This document shows positions 9,948 to 18,130 of a stretch of 64,000 nt of DNA, piece after piece (position 1 is the first letter of the stretch; each line of letters starts with the position of its first letter). The stretch spans positions 992,001 through 1,056,000 of the forward strand of contig NZ_CP117439.1 of the NCBI RefSeq assembly GCF_030687575.1, written 5' to 3'. Source of the DNA: Pseudomonas sp. FP2309 (GTDB lineage: Bacteria; Pseudomonadota; Gammaproteobacteria; Pseudomonadales; Pseudomonadaceae). The position numbers and the translations under genes are program-made. The notes beneath the pieces are model-generated. The model saw nothing but the letters and a program-made list of their open reading frames with translations, was not told the origin of the DNA and did no database searches.

Positions 9948-10011
9948 GGGAGATTGTAGCGAAGAACGCCAGGGAAATGGGCGTGTTTTATGACTTTTAT
10001 TAGGTGTTCGG

Positions 10012-10245
10012 TCAGGCGGCCAACGGCTGGTGGCGGGTTGACCGCGCTGTGCGTGGGCTTACGCGGGCGCGGGCCGGCAGCGGGTGGTGCATCCAGCTCA
10101 GGCGAATCTCGTCGATTTCCACCCAGCCTTCACCCGCCGGTGGCTGGCTGCATTCCTTGAACGCCTGGCAACGACCTTGCGCATCAAGCCGGGCGAACTG
10201 ACGAAGGGCGGGTTTGCGCGTGAACAGTGACCAGAGAAATTGCAT
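10012..10245 (-). CDS. Small conserved hypothetical protein
   Basis: A 77-residue protein beginning MQFLWSLFTRKPALRQF. The start is set by an unusually strong AGGAGGTG ribosome site 7 nt before the ATG at 10245; the longer open frame upstream is ignored. The middle reads CQAFKECSQPPAGEGWVEID, and the C-terminus is Arg- and His-rich. No signal peptide or known domain is seen. It looks like a pseudomonad-specific small protein of unknown function. It is divergent from the YajG-like gene. Confidence 0.7.
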   Translation of the reverse strand: MQFLWSLFTRKPALRQFARLDAQGRCQAFKECSQPPAGEGWVEIDEIRLSWMHHPLPARARVSPRTARSTRHQPLAA

Positions 10246-10439
10246 GGCGACACACCTCCTGAGATTGGGACCAAGCATGCCTCGGCCGGATGACGGGCCG
10301 ATGTAACGTCGGTTACATATCAGTGACAGCGAACCGCGATCAACGCGCCGGGTCATAGGTTGTAACTGACGCTAGTTCCCTGCGGGGACGCCCCGTTATA
10401 CTGCCGGCCTGTCGGTATCTGATTTCTGGAGAGAAGCGC

Positions 10440-11027
10440 ATGTTGCAACGCCTGTTGTTCGGTTTGATCACTGTGACCAGTTTGACCCTGGTTGGCTGCG
10501 CCAACAGCCCGCAACAACTCAGCCCGCAACCCAAGCTCACCACACAGCTGGCGCCGGTAGGTCACGGTCAGCCGGTGTCGGTACGTGTCGTAGACGGCCG
10601 TCCTTCGCCGACCCTCGGCTCGCGCGGCGGCCTGTACCCGGAAACCGCGCTCATCTCGGTGACCGGCCAGGACGTACTGCCCAAGCTGCAAGCCCAGGCA
10701 GAAGCGGCTGTGCGTCTGCTGGGCTTCACGCCGAGCGCCAACGCCCCCGGCGCGCCGCAGTTGACCATCACCCTGGCCGAGCTCAAATATCAGTCACCTA
10801 AAGAAGGGCTGTACGTGACGGAAGCGGCCATTGGCGCCACGTTCAAGTCCGACGTCACCGCCGGCACCCGTCGCTACAGTGGCCGTTACGGCGCTTCGCT
10901 CAACCAGCGCTTCGGTATGTCGCCAAACCAGGAAACCAACACCAAACTGGTCAGCGACGTCCTGAGTGACGCCTTGACCCGTCTGTTCAAAGACCCAAGC
11001 ATTGGCTCGTTGCTCAGCTCGCAGTAA
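10440..11027 (+). CDS. YajG-family lipoprotein
   Basis: A 195-residue envelope lipoprotein. The signal peptide ends in the lipobox LVGC (Cys at about 20), and the ATG at 10440 follows GGAGAG. The mature part has the YajG pattern: VSVRVVDGRPSPTLGSRGG, then ETALISV and a C-terminal VSDVLSDALTRLFKD helix. The family's function is unknown; it is thought to be outer-membrane anchored. Followed directly by a strong terminator. Confidence 0.85.
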   Translation: MLQRLLFGLITVTSLTLVGCANSPQQLSPQPKLTTQLAPVGHGQPVSVRVVDGRPSPTLGSRGGLYPETALISVTGQDVLPKLQAQAEAAVRLLGFTPSANAPGAPQLTITLAELKYQSPKEGLYVTEAAIGATFKSDVTAGTRRYSGRYGASLNQRFGMSPNQETNTKLVSDVLSDALTRLFKDPSIGSLLSSQ

Positions 11028-11035
11028 TTCCTGCG

Positions 11036-11074
11036 CATAAAAAAACCGGACTCCGTTGAGTCCGGTTTTTTTAT
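11036..11074. terminator. Rho-independent terminator after the YajG-like gene
   Basis: Long perfect hairpin with ACCGGACTC and GAGTCCGGT arms around a CGTT loop, A-run before and T-run after. It can serve both the lipoprotein gene and the convergent small gene at 11085-11294. Confidence 0.93.
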
Positions 11075-11084
11075 GCCTGATATT

Positions 11085-11294
11085 TCATGCCGCGGTGTCG
11101 ATACAGAAGTCCAGCAGGCTCACCCCCGTCAACAGGTCGGCTTCCGGCAGGTCGGCATGTTGATGCCCTCCAAGGGCGCAATACACCAGCCAGTGGCGGT
11201 CCTGCACGTTGAACGCCAGGCTGTCGATCAGCGCCTCCTGCTCTTCGCTTTGGGCAATCAGATACAGCCGATCCTGGTTATGTGCGTGCAACAT
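11085..11294 (-). CDS. Small hypothetical protein
   Basis: A 69-residue acidic protein, MLHAHNQDRLYLIAQSEEQ..., starting at the ATG at 11294 behind GGGAG at a 6-nt spacing. It has two cysteines and a His-rich centre (CALGGHQHADLP). No known domain is recognised. The good ribosome site and a terminator just past its stop support a real gene. Confidence 0.6.
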   Translation of the reverse strand: MLHAHNQDRLYLIAQSEEQEALIDSLAFNVQDRHWLVYCALGGHQHADLPEADLLTGVSLLDFCIDTAA

Positions 11295-11434
11295 GACAAG
11301 CTCCCGAACGTTCGAAGGGCAACAGAGTGGCCTGTTAAGGTGACGTTCAGGTGACGCCGTAAATTACTGGATACATTAATCGTCCAGGGGGGATGGAGCA
11401 TTTTTGGCGCCGGAGGCCACTATCGTTCAGGTTT

Positions 11435-11450
11435 GTATCTGAACCGATAC
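11435..11450. promoter_or_regulatory. GTATC-N6-GATAC palindrome upstream of small membrane protein
   Basis: Inverted half-sites GTATC (11435-11439) and GATAC (11446-11450) lie 28 bp before the start of the gene at 11478, with a further GATACA at about 11373-11378. A similar cluster lies upstream of the M48 gene at 14325. Likely an operator; the regulator is unknown. Confidence 0.4.
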
Positions 11451-11477
11451 CCAGACACTGTTTCACTGAGGTTTGCG

Positions 11478-11735
11478 ATGGCGCTGCCCGCACTGTTGAT
11501 TAATGCTGTTGCTTTAGCGGTGGCCTTCCCGGGTGCCGCGCTGCTGTTCGTTACCCGCCTGCGTGAACAGCGCGCCATGGCTGACCTGAGCGCGCAAAGC
11601 GAAAATCGCGCGATCGACCAGCCTATGCTGTTTCTGGATGTGCGCACCGAGCGGGCGCATCGTCTGGCGTACCGCATCGGCTTCGCCTGCCTTGGGCTCG
11701 GGCTGGCTATTTCCTGGCTCAGCACCCACCTGTAA
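11478..11735 (+). CDS. Small membrane protein of unknown function
   Basis: An 85-residue protein from the ATG at 11478, chosen because GAGG lies 6 nt upstream; the frame opens earlier at 11433 but crosses the palindromic operator. There are two membrane segments, ALLINAVALAVAFPGAALLFV near the N-terminus and RIGFACLGLGLAISWL at the end, joined by a charged loop with REQRAMADLSAQSENRA. Family not recognised. Confidence 0.65.
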   Translation: MALPALLINAVALAVAFPGAALLFVTRLREQRAMADLSAQSENRAIDQPMLFLDVRTERAHRLAYRIGFACLGLGLAISWLSTHL

Positions 11736-11752
11736 ATAACACCGAAGTAACG

Positions 11753-11781
11753 ATGTGGGAGTCCGTTCTCCCACATTTTTT
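11753..11781. terminator. REP-like hairpin terminator
   Basis: TGTGGGAG-TCCGTT-CTCCCACA followed by six T, between two convergent genes. It shares the TGTGGGA arm with the element at 3669-3699. Confidence 0.85.
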
Positions 11782-11790
11782 GAGCGGTGT

Positions 11791-12954
11791 TTACAGCGGG
11801 ATTCCGGCCTTCACTCGATATTGGTTGCGTACCGGGGTTGCATATTGCACCACCAGGAACGGACGGTGCTCGGCCGGACAGTCGTTCAGGCGCCGCTCCC
11901 ATTCCGCTTTTGCCTTGGCCAGCTCATCGGCCGGGAACAGTTCGGCAGCCTTGGGCACCTGCAATTGCGGGTCGGCGTCACTCCACTGGGCGTAGGCCAG
12001 GTAGTGCACCGGGAATAGCCGATAACCGCCGAGAATCTGCCGGTCCATTTCTACGGCCAGTACTTTAGTGTCTTCGAAACGCTCGGTAATCGGCGGCGCG
12101 AAGTTGATGTGCACGCGGCCTTTATAACCGGTGATGCCTAGGGCGATGCTCACGTCATCTTCACCCTGCGCCTTGACGTAGGTGCCGGTGGTTGCGCGGA
12201 TGTAAAGCTCGCGCGCCTTGGCCGAGTCGCACGGGTCGTACTCATAGCTGATGGACACCGGCGTCAGGTTCAGTGACTGGATCACCTCGGCAAACGGCTC
12301 ATCCTTGCGGCTGACGTGGAACATCTTGAGGATCGCCGACTCGGTGCGATCATCACCATCCTTGGCGCGCCCTTCAGCCTGGGCGATCCAGATCGACTGG
12401 CAGTCATTGCGGATCGAATGGTTGATGTAGGCCGACAGCAGGTTGAATGCCGCCATCTTCTCCTTTCGCCCGGTGATCGAGCGGTGCACGATAAAGCTCT
12501 TGTTCAGGCGCATCAGGTCGCTGACAAACGGCTTTTGCAGCAGGTTGTCGCCAATGGCGATGCGCGGCGTCGGCAGGCCGGCGTGGTATACGGCATAGTT
12601 GACGAAGGCCGGGTCCATCACGATATCGCGGTGGTTGGCCAGAAACAGGTACGCGGTGCCGGACTTGAGCTGCTCGACGCCGGTGTAGGTCACGCCGTCG
12701 GTCGCCCGGTCGATGGTGTGGTCCACGTAGTACTCGACTTTGTCCTGCAGCGTCGCCACGGTGGTGACACCGGCGAATTCACGGCGCAGCTTGCGGGCGA
12801 TCATTGGCTTGAGCAGCCAGCCCAGGGCGCCGGCAAAGCGCGGGAAGCGGAAGTGGGTCAGGATGTCCAGAAAGGCCTTGTCACTGAACAGTCGGTCCAG
12901 CACTGCCGGGACTTCGCTGTCGTTGTAAGGTCGGATGGTATCGAATTCGCCCAT
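11791..12954 (-). CDS. 1-acylglycerol-3-phosphate acyltransferase-like protein
   Basis: A 387-residue PlsC/PlsB-type acyltransferase, counted from the ATG at 12954 (MGEFDTIRPY); an adjacent ATG at 12957 is equally possible, and the upstream open frame is non-homologous. The active-site block is YLFLANHRDIVMDPAFVNY, with H108 and D114, and SFIVHRSITGRKE and IWIAQAEGRAKDG form the downstream motifs. It presumably moves acyl groups in phospholipid or related lipid synthesis at the inner membrane. The His-Asp spacing is one residue longer than the canonical HX4D. The substrate is not evident. Confidence 0.8.
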   Translation of the reverse strand: MGEFDTIRPYNDSEVPAVLDRLFSDKAFLDILTHFRFPRFAGALGWLLKPMIARKLRREFAGVTTVATLQDKVEYYVDHTIDRATDGVTYTGVEQLKSGTAYLFLANHRDIVMDPAFVNYAVYHAGLPTPRIAIGDNLLQKPFVSDLMRLNKSFIVHRSITGRKEKMAAFNLLSAYINHSIRNDCQSIWIAQAEGRAKDGDDRTESAILKMFHVSRKDEPFAEVIQSLNLTPVSISYEYDPCDSAKARELYIRATTGTYVKAQGEDDVSIALGITGYKGRVHINFAPPITERFEDTKVLAVEMDRQILGGYRLFPVHYLAYAQWSDADPQLQVPKAAELFPADELAKAKAEWERRLNDCPAEHRPFLVVQYATPVRNQYRVKAGIPL

Positions 12955-13087
12955 CATGCTCTCTTGTTGGAAACGGCTAGGGTAAGTAAAGGAAATACCA
13001 GGGTGCGGTCCGGGTAATTGGCCCGGCCGGAGAATAGCCCTGTAAATAGACCGGCGATTATACGCACAAGTCACCTGGGAGACTGCG

Positions 13088-13270
13088 ATGCTGGAAACTG
13101 CGCTGTACGATTGTCCTTATTGTGGTGAGGCGGTAGAGACCTCGGTGGATTTATCCGGTGGTGATCAGACGTACATAGAAGACTGTCAGGTGTGCTGTCG
13201 ACCGATTATTTTCAATCTGCAGGTGCATGGTGAAGAGTGGATGCTCGAAACCCGCAGTGAGAACGACTGA
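13088..13270 (+). CDS. CPXCG-motif cysteine-rich protein
   Basis: A 60-residue protein with two Cys pairs, CPYCG (9-13) and CQVCCRP (33-39), separated by an acidic stretch: the layout of the CPXCG family, a probable zinc ribbon. The ATG at 13088 follows TGGGAGACTGCG. Role unknown. It is followed after 11 bp by the DUF2007 gene, a pairing that suggests cotranscription. Confidence 0.85.
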   Translation: MLETALYDCPYCGEAVETSVDLSGGDQTYIEDCQVCCRPIIFNLQVHGEEWMLETRSEND

Positions 13271-13281
13271 CAGGTACGCCC

Positions 13282-13542
13282 GTGCAGCGAATCTACGAAC
13301 CGGAAAACCTGATGGAAGGCGAGCTGTTGCAACAGATGCTCGCCAGCGAGGGCATCGAGGCGCACCTGGTGGGGCGCCATTTGCTTGGGGGGACGGGGGA
13401 GCTGCCGATCTTCGGCCTGTTGGGGCTGGAGGTGGATAACGACCTTGCAGTTGAAGCGCGCGAGCTGATCACCGCCTATATCGGCGCACAACCCTTGCCC
13501 GGCGATGAACCCGACAGCTTTCCCGGCGTGCTGGTCTGTTAG
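13282..13542 (+). CDS. DUF2007-domain protein
   Basis: An 86-residue protein starting at a GTG (13282). The sequence MQRIYEPENLMEGELLQQML...EGIEAHLVG fits DUF2007, a small alpha-beta fold described as a putative signal-transducing domain, with LGLLGLEVDNDLAVEARELI following as expected. It lies 11 bp after the CPXCG gene and 36 bp before the SRAP gene. Function not established. Confidence 0.8.
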   Translation: MQRIYEPENLMEGELLQQMLASEGIEAHLVGRHLLGGTGELPIFGLLGLEVDNDLAVEARELITAYIGAQPLPGDEPDSFPGVLVC

Positions 13543-13578
13543 GCTGTCGGTCGGTTTATCCAAGAGTCGTGTTGCCCC

Positions 13579-14199
13579 ATGTGTGGACGTTATGCCCTGT
13601 TTCGCTGGAATCCCTCCTTTGCTGCCTTGCCGGGCTTTCCGGCCGATCAGCAGGCCCAGTGGAACATCTCCCCGAACGATTCGGTGCTGATCCAGCGCGC
13701 CGCCGACGGCCAGCGCACCCTGGCCCGCGCCCGCTGGGGCCTCACGCCGCCCTGGCTTACCGACCTGTCCCGCACCCCGGCCCACGCCCGCGCCGAAACC
13801 CTGGCCGAACAACCTATGTTCCGCGAGGCGTTCCGCCAGCGTCGCTGCCTGCTGCCCGCCAATGGTTTCTACGAGTGGCGTGGTACCCAGCGCAAGCGTC
13901 CGTACTGGCTGACGCCGGGGGAAGGCTCCACGTTGTTTTTCGCGGCGATCTGGGAGGCGTACCCGGTGCAGGAGCAGGTTTGGCTGAGCACGGCGGTGGT
14001 GACTCAGGCCGCACAGAGCCAGCGTCGACCGCTGATTCTGGACGTGGCGGGGCAGGCGGCCTGGCTCGACCCCGAGACGCCGTTACATGTACTGCAAGGC
14101 CTGCTGGCCAGTGAGCCCATCGCCTTGCGCGAGCGAGTCCTGGCCAATATGGTCAATGATCCCAAGCTCAACGGGCCGGAATGTCTGACCCCGGCTTAA
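13579..14199 (+). CDS. SRAP (YedK/HMCES)-family protein with altered active site
   Basis: A 206-residue SOS-response-associated peptidase-fold protein. The family is known for self-processing and for crosslinking its N-terminal Cys to abasic sites in single-stranded DNA. C2 is present directly after the initiator Met (MCGRYALF), and the block WGLTPPWL...ARAETL...FREAFRQRRCLLPANGFYEW holds E99. Two usual active-site residues differ: the Asn of the NARAET motif is H69, and the His of the HxRMP motif aligns with S147 in SQRRP. These alignments are by eye. Abasic-site binding by C2 may persist while processing is altered. Confidence 0.85.
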   Translation: MCGRYALFRWNPSFAALPGFPADQQAQWNISPNDSVLIQRAADGQRTLARARWGLTPPWLTDLSRTPAHARAETLAEQPMFREAFRQRRCLLPANGFYEWRGTQRKRPYWLTPGEGSTLFFAAIWEAYPVQEQVWLSTAVVTQAAQSQRRPLILDVAGQAAWLDPETPLHVLQGLLASEPIALRERVLANMVNDPKLNGPECLTPA

Positions 14200-14216
14200 G
14201 CCTGGCGACTGTGGGA

Positions 14217-14284
14217 TGTATCTGAAAATTAACCGCTACACGTCTGGTGTATCTGGCGTCGATACAAATGAGCGCCTACGATAC
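14217..14284. promoter_or_regulatory. TGTATC/GATACA operator-like cluster upstream of the M48 lipoprotein gene
   Basis: TGTATC at 14217-14222 and 14248-14253, GATACA at 14261-14266 and a further GATAC at 14280-14284. The central pair is a perfect TGTATC-N7-GATACA inverted repeat. It resembles the site at 11435-11450. Confidence 0.4.
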
Positions 14285-14324
14285 GCGCCATGTTTAAGGG
14301 CGTCTTTTCAGGGAGAGTGTGTTG

Positions 14325-15143
14325 ATGAAGAAATCATTGGCCATAAGCGTGTTGGCGGCAGCGGTGCTGCTGGCGGGGTGTCAGTCGGTTAATACCACCA
14401 GCGGTGGCGCCGTTGGGGTTGAGCGCAAGCAATACATGTTCAGCATGCTGTCGAGTCAGGAAGTCGACCAGATGTATGCTCAGTCCTATCAGCAGACCCT
14501 GGGTGAAGCCAGCAGCAAAGGCATGGTGGATAAGACCAGCGCCAACGCCAAGCGCGTGCAGGCCATTGCCAAGCGGCTGATCGCCCAGGCGCCGACCTTC
14601 CGTGCCGATGCGGCGCAGTGGCAATGGGAAGTGAACCTCATCAAGAGCGACGAGATGAACGCCAACTGCGGGCCTGGCGGGAAGATCTTTGTGTACAGCG
14701 CATTGATCGACAACCTCAAGCTCACCGATGACGAACTGGCCGCCGTGATGGGCCATGAAATTGCCCACGCCCTGCGTGAGCACGGTCGCGAAGCCATGTC
14801 CAAGGCCTACGGGATCGAGATGGCCAAGCAGGGCGCCGGTGCGTTGTTCGGTCTGGGCCAGGACAGCCTGGCACTGGCCGACACCGTGGCCAACTACGGC
14901 ATGACCTTGCCCAACAGCCGCAGCAATGAAAACGAAGCCGATCTGATCGGCCTTGAGCTGTCGGCCCGCGCCGGCTACAACCCGAACGCGGCCATTACGC
15001 TGTGGAACAAAATGGCCAAGGCATCGGAAGGCGCGCCGCCGGAGTTCATGAGTACTCACCCGGCGTCCGACAGCCGAATCGCCTCGTTGCAGGCGGCGAT
15101 TCCCAAGGTGATGCCGTTGTACCAGCAGGCCAAAAAATCCTGA
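14325..15143 (+). CDS. M48-family metalloprotease lipoprotein
   Basis: A 272-residue envelope protein. The signal peptide ends with LLAGC (Cys19), so it is lipidated. The HEXXH zinc motif is HEIAH at 144-148, and the third ligand lies in NENEADLIGLE around residue 205. This is the LoiP/YcaL-like group of periplasmic proteases involved in envelope quality control. Upstream GTG and TTG codons are in frame, but the ATG at 14325 has GGGAGAG 7 nt before it. Transcription probably depends on the palindromic cluster upstream. Confidence 0.88.
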   Translation: MKKSLAISVLAAAVLLAGCQSVNTTSGGAVGVERKQYMFSMLSSQEVDQMYAQSYQQTLGEASSKGMVDKTSANAKRVQAIAKRLIAQAPTFRADAAQWQWEVNLIKSDEMNANCGPGGKIFVYSALIDNLKLTDDELAAVMGHEIAHALREHGREAMSKAYGIEMAKQGAGALFGLGQDSLALADTVANYGMTLPNSRSNENEADLIGLELSARAGYNPNAAITLWNKMAKASEGAPPEFMSTHPASDSRIASLQAAIPKVMPLYQQAKKS

Positions 15144-15170
15144 CCATTCCGGTCTTGTGAAGATCCAAAT

Positions 15171-15202
15171 GTGGAAGCGGGCAAGCCCGCTCCCACTTTT
15201 TC
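15171..15202. terminator. REP-like hairpin terminator between convergent genes
   Basis: GTGG and CCAC arms around a perfect AGCGGG-CAAG-CCCGCT stem, followed by five T on the plus strand. It ends the M48 gene and lies just beyond the GDT1-type gene. Confidence 0.75.
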
Positions 15203-15206
15203 GGAT

Positions 15207-15791
15207 CTAGATCCAGCCACTGCTCTGCATGGCCTTGTAAACCGCCACGATCGCCAGCACGAAAAACGCCGTCGCCGCCAATCGACGAATCAACGTCAAT
15301 GGCAGTTTCTCCGCCGCGAAATTCCCCGCCAGAACCACCGGTACGTTGGCAATCAACATGCCCAGGGTGGTGCCGATAATCACCAGCCACAGCTCCGGAT
15401 ACTGCGCCGCCAACATCACCGTGGCGATCTGCGTCTTGTCACCGATTTCGGCGAGGAAGAACGCAATCAGCGTGGTCAGGAACGGCCCGAACTTGCGCGT
15501 GGTGCTGGCTTCGTCGTCATCGAGTTTGTCCGGCACCAGTGTCCACAGGGCCGTGGCGCAGAAGCTGGCCGCGAGGATCCAGTGCAACACCGCATCCGAG
15601 AAGAAGCTGCCAAACCAGGCGCCCACGGCACCGGCGGCCGCATGGTTGGCCAGGGTCGCGGCAACGATGCCGGCGATGATCGGCCAGGGCTTGCGAAAGC
15701 GAGCAGCGAGAATGAGGGCGAGCAGTTGCGTCTTGTCGCCGATTTCGGCCAAGGCAACGATTGCGGTGGGAACGAGCAATGAATCCAGCAT
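15207..15791 (-). CDS. TMEM165/GDT1-family manganese exporter
   Basis: A 194-residue inner-membrane protein with six hydrophobic segments in two repeats. Each repeat carries the family signature: ALAEIGDKTQLLAL near residue 13 and FFLAEIGDKTQIATVML in the second half. GDT1-type proteins export Mn2+ (or Ca2+). The start at 15791 is chosen because the longer open frame upstream runs through the riboswitch. The yybP-ykoY riboswitch directly upstream strongly supports a manganese role: excess Mn2+ would switch the exporter on. Confidence 0.9.
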   Translation of the reverse strand: MLDSLLVPTAIVALAEIGDKTQLLALILAARFRKPWPIIAGIVAATLANHAAAGAVGAWFGSFFSDAVLHWILAASFCATALWTLVPDKLDDDEASTTRKFGPFLTTLIAFFLAEIGDKTQIATVMLAAQYPELWLVIIGTTLGMLIANVPVVLAGNFAAEKLPLTLIRRLAATAFFVLAIVAVYKAMQSSGWI

Positions 15792-15822
15792 CAGGTAGGT
15801 TTCCAGGGGCGGGTCGACACGG

Positions 15823-15995
15823 CTATGACACGTACAGCCTTCCCGCCCCGGGTAAGGTGTGCGTGTCATAGGTCTTGTCAAACCCCGGTCCGTCTGTGCG
15901 GACTCCTGGGTCGCATACGCCATGGTCTGCTGACCAAGTATGTTGACGTATGCCGGACGAGCGTTCGGCTCGTGGGAGACTACTCCCCTAGGACG
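15823..15995 (-). promoter_or_regulatory. yybP-ykoY manganese riboswitch with expression platform
   Basis: On the minus strand the aptamer shows the conserved GGGGAGTAG (15988-15980), then GTCAACATAC, CCATGGCGTATGCG, and the closing TTGACAAGACCT. These are the hallmarks of the Mn2+-sensing yybP-ykoY class. The 3' end of the aptamer runs into one arm of a perfect 10-bp inverted repeat (CGTGTCATAG at 15862-15871, CTATGACACG at 15823-15832 on the plus strand). Pairing of the repeat would compete with the aptamer, so it is the likely expression platform. The start codon lies 31 nt after the second arm. Confidence 0.87.
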
Positions 15996-16051
15996 GAGCG
16001 GATTCTGCCTAGGCAAAATCCATTCGGCAAGCCTTCTTTTTCAAACGCCTG

Positions 16052-17050
16052 TCAGCCGCGCTTGGCGCGGTAGATGCGAAAACCATTACCTTCGGCCTTG
16101 ATCGCGCACACGCCCAAGTGCTCTTCGATCAGCGGCTGGTACTTCAGGAAGCTGTTAGCGACCAGGCGCAGTTCGCCGCCTTTTGCCAGATGTTTGGCGG
16201 CTTTTCGCAGCAAGTTCTCCGTGGCGAAATAATCCGTGTGCACCCCGACATGGAACGGCGGATTGCTCAGAATTGCATTCAGCCCCATCGGTGCCGCGTC
16301 GATGCCATCACCGGTCAGCACCTCGGCTTCCAGACCATTGGCCGCCAGGGTCAGTCGGCTGCTGGCAGCGGCAAACGCATCCACATCCAGCAGGGTCACG
16401 GTGTTATGCGGGTAGCGACGTTTGACCGCCGCGCCCAGTACGCCGGCACCGCAACCGAAATCCAGCAGATGGCCGCTGGGCAGTTTGTCCAAATGCTCCA
16501 GCAACAATTCGGTGCCGCGATCCAGGCGGCCATGGCTGAACACGCCCGGCAGGCTCACCACTTTGAGCGGCCCTTCGGCCAGCGCAACGTCGAAGACCTG
16601 TGCCAGGCTCTCCAGCGTCACCGCTTGCGGGGCGTTGCCCACGGTGACTTGCCACAGCTGGCAATGCCGCGCGTTGTCGAGCTTGCGTGGCTTGGCAAAC
16701 GGCGCCATCTGCTTGGCGGCGCTCTCGATGCCGGCACGTTTTTCACCGACCAGGTACAGGTCCTTGCCGTGCAGACGCGCGGCCACGGCCTTGAGCAGGT
16801 AGTCGGTGAGGTCCTTGGATTTGGGCAGGAAGATCACCGCCACATCGAACTCGCGCTCAGGAACACTCACGCCAAATTGGCTGCGCTCAGGAAAGCGTGC
16901 GTCGAGCGCAGCCTGGTCGCCGGCGTGCCAGCACCAGCCGTGGGCGTTGGGCAGGCGGCCCAGCAGGTCGTCGGCGGGCAAGCCCACCAGCAACAGGTTG
17001 CCTTGAAAAAGGTCTGCCTGACGAAGCAGTACTTCACTGCGCGGATCCAT
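16052..17050 (-). CDS. rsmC: 16S rRNA (guanine1207-N2)-methyltransferase
   Basis: A 332-residue enzyme that methylates G1207 of 16S rRNA in the 30S subunit using SAM. The N-terminal half is the degenerate methyltransferase-like domain; the C-terminal half has the SAM-binding motif [16 protein letters not shown] and the catalytic NPPFHVG, both typical of RsmC. The ATG at 17050 follows AAGGAG. It lies 30 bp after the dehydrogenase gene and may share its transcript. Confidence 0.92.
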   Translation of the reverse strand: MDPRSEVLLRQADLFQGNLLLVGLPADDLLGRLPNAHGWCWHAGDQAALDARFPERSQFGVSVPEREFDVAVIFLPKSKDLTDYLLKAVAARLHGKDLYLVGEKRAGIESAAKQMAPFAKPRKLDNARHCQLWQVTVGNAPQAVTLESLAQVFDVALAEGPLKVVSLPGVFSHGRLDRGTELLLEHLDKLPSGHLLDFGCGAGVLGAAVKRRYPHNTVTLLDVDAFAAASSRLTLAANGLEAEVLTGDGIDAAPMGLNAILSNPPFHVGVHTDYFATENLLRKAAKHLAKGGELRLVANSFLKYQPLIEEHLGVCAIKAEGNGFRIYRAKRG

Positions 17051-17080
17051 GGTCTGCTCCTTGAAAAGGGGCGCAGTTTA

Positions 17081-18046
17081 TCAACTGACGACGCGCAGCG
17101 GTGCACCGCTGAAAAAGCCCAGCGCGTTTTCCGCCAGTTGGCCGACGATGCGCTGCCGGGCTTCACGGCTGCCCCAGGCATTGTGCGGGGTGACGATCAA
17201 CCGCGGGATATCGCCGGCCAACAGCGGGTTGCCATTCACCGGCGGCTCCACGCTCAGCACATCGGTCGCTGCGCCGCCCAAATGTCCGCTGCGCAAGGCG
17301 TCGGCCAGGGCCTGCTCGTTGATAAGCCCACCGCGCGCCGTGTTGACCACAAACGCGCCCGGCTTGAGCAACGCCAGTTCGCGGGCGCCGATAAAGTCGC
17401 GGGTATATTCATTGAGCGGGCAGTGCAGAGTGATCGCATCGACCTGCCCCAGCAGTTCATCCAGTGGCACGCGGTCCGGGCGCGCAGGGCGGCCTGGAAT
17501 CGCGCCGAGCAGTACGCGCATGCCAAAGGCTTCGGCCAGGCGCGCCACGGCACTGCCCAGCTCGCCGTGGCCCAGCAGGCCAAGGGTTTTTCCTTCCAAT
17601 TCGACGATAGGATGGTCCAGCAGGCAGAACTGCCTGGCTTCCTGCCACTTGCCGGCGGCCACATCCCGTTGATAGTCCTTCAGGCGCGTCGCCAGGTTAA
17701 GCAGCAGCATAATCGTATGCTGCGCCACCGACGGCGTGCCGTAACCCTGGCAATTGCTCACGGTGATGCCGTGGGCGCGGGCCGCTTGCAGGTCGACGTT
17801 ATTGGTGCCGGTGGCCGACACCAGGATCAGCTTGAGCGCCGGGCATGCCGCGAGGGTTTCGGTGTTCAAGGCGATTTTGTTGCTGATGACCACCTCGACG
17901 CCTTGCAGGCGCTCAATCACATTCGTCGGCGTGGTATCCGAGAACAACTGCAGGTCACTGAAGCAGTTGCGTAAGCGGCTCAGATCCAGGTCCCCAAGGT
18001 CCAGGGACGGGTGATCAAGGAAGACGGCGCGGCGATTGTTCGTCAT
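17081..18046 (-). CDS. D-2-hydroxyacid dehydrogenase, glycerate dehydrogenase-like
   Basis: A 321-residue NAD(P)-dependent dehydrogenase. The N-terminal catalytic part is followed by the Rossmann motif LGLLGHGELGSAVARLAEAFG near 150-170, then FVVNTARGGLINEQALADAL with the catalytic Arg, VEPP with the Glu, and VTPHNAWGS with the catalytic His. Overall it resembles HprA-type glycerate/hydroxypyruvate reductases. The start is the ATG at 18046; a TTG one codon earlier is less likely. The exact substrate is not shown by sequence. Confidence 0.87.
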   Translation of the reverse strand: MTNNRRAVFLDHPSLDLGDLDLSRLRNCFSDLQLFSDTTPTNVIERLQGVEVVISNKIALNTETLAACPALKLILVSATGTNNVDLQAARAHGITVSNCQGYGTPSVAQHTIMLLLNLATRLKDYQRDVAAGKWQEARQFCLLDHPIVELEGKTLGLLGHGELGSAVARLAEAFGMRVLLGAIPGRPARPDRVPLDELLGQVDAITLHCPLNEYTRDFIGARELALLKPGAFVVNTARGGLINEQALADALRSGHLGGAATDVLSVEPPVNGNPLLAGDIPRLIVTPHNAWGSREARQRIVGQLAENALGFFSGAPLRVVS

Positions 18047-18130
18047 CAACTGTACCTTTTGCGACAGGGTTCGAAGGCGTAGTCTCCCGAGCCTATCAGA
18101 TGAAATAATCCGTTACTTAATGGAGTGAGT

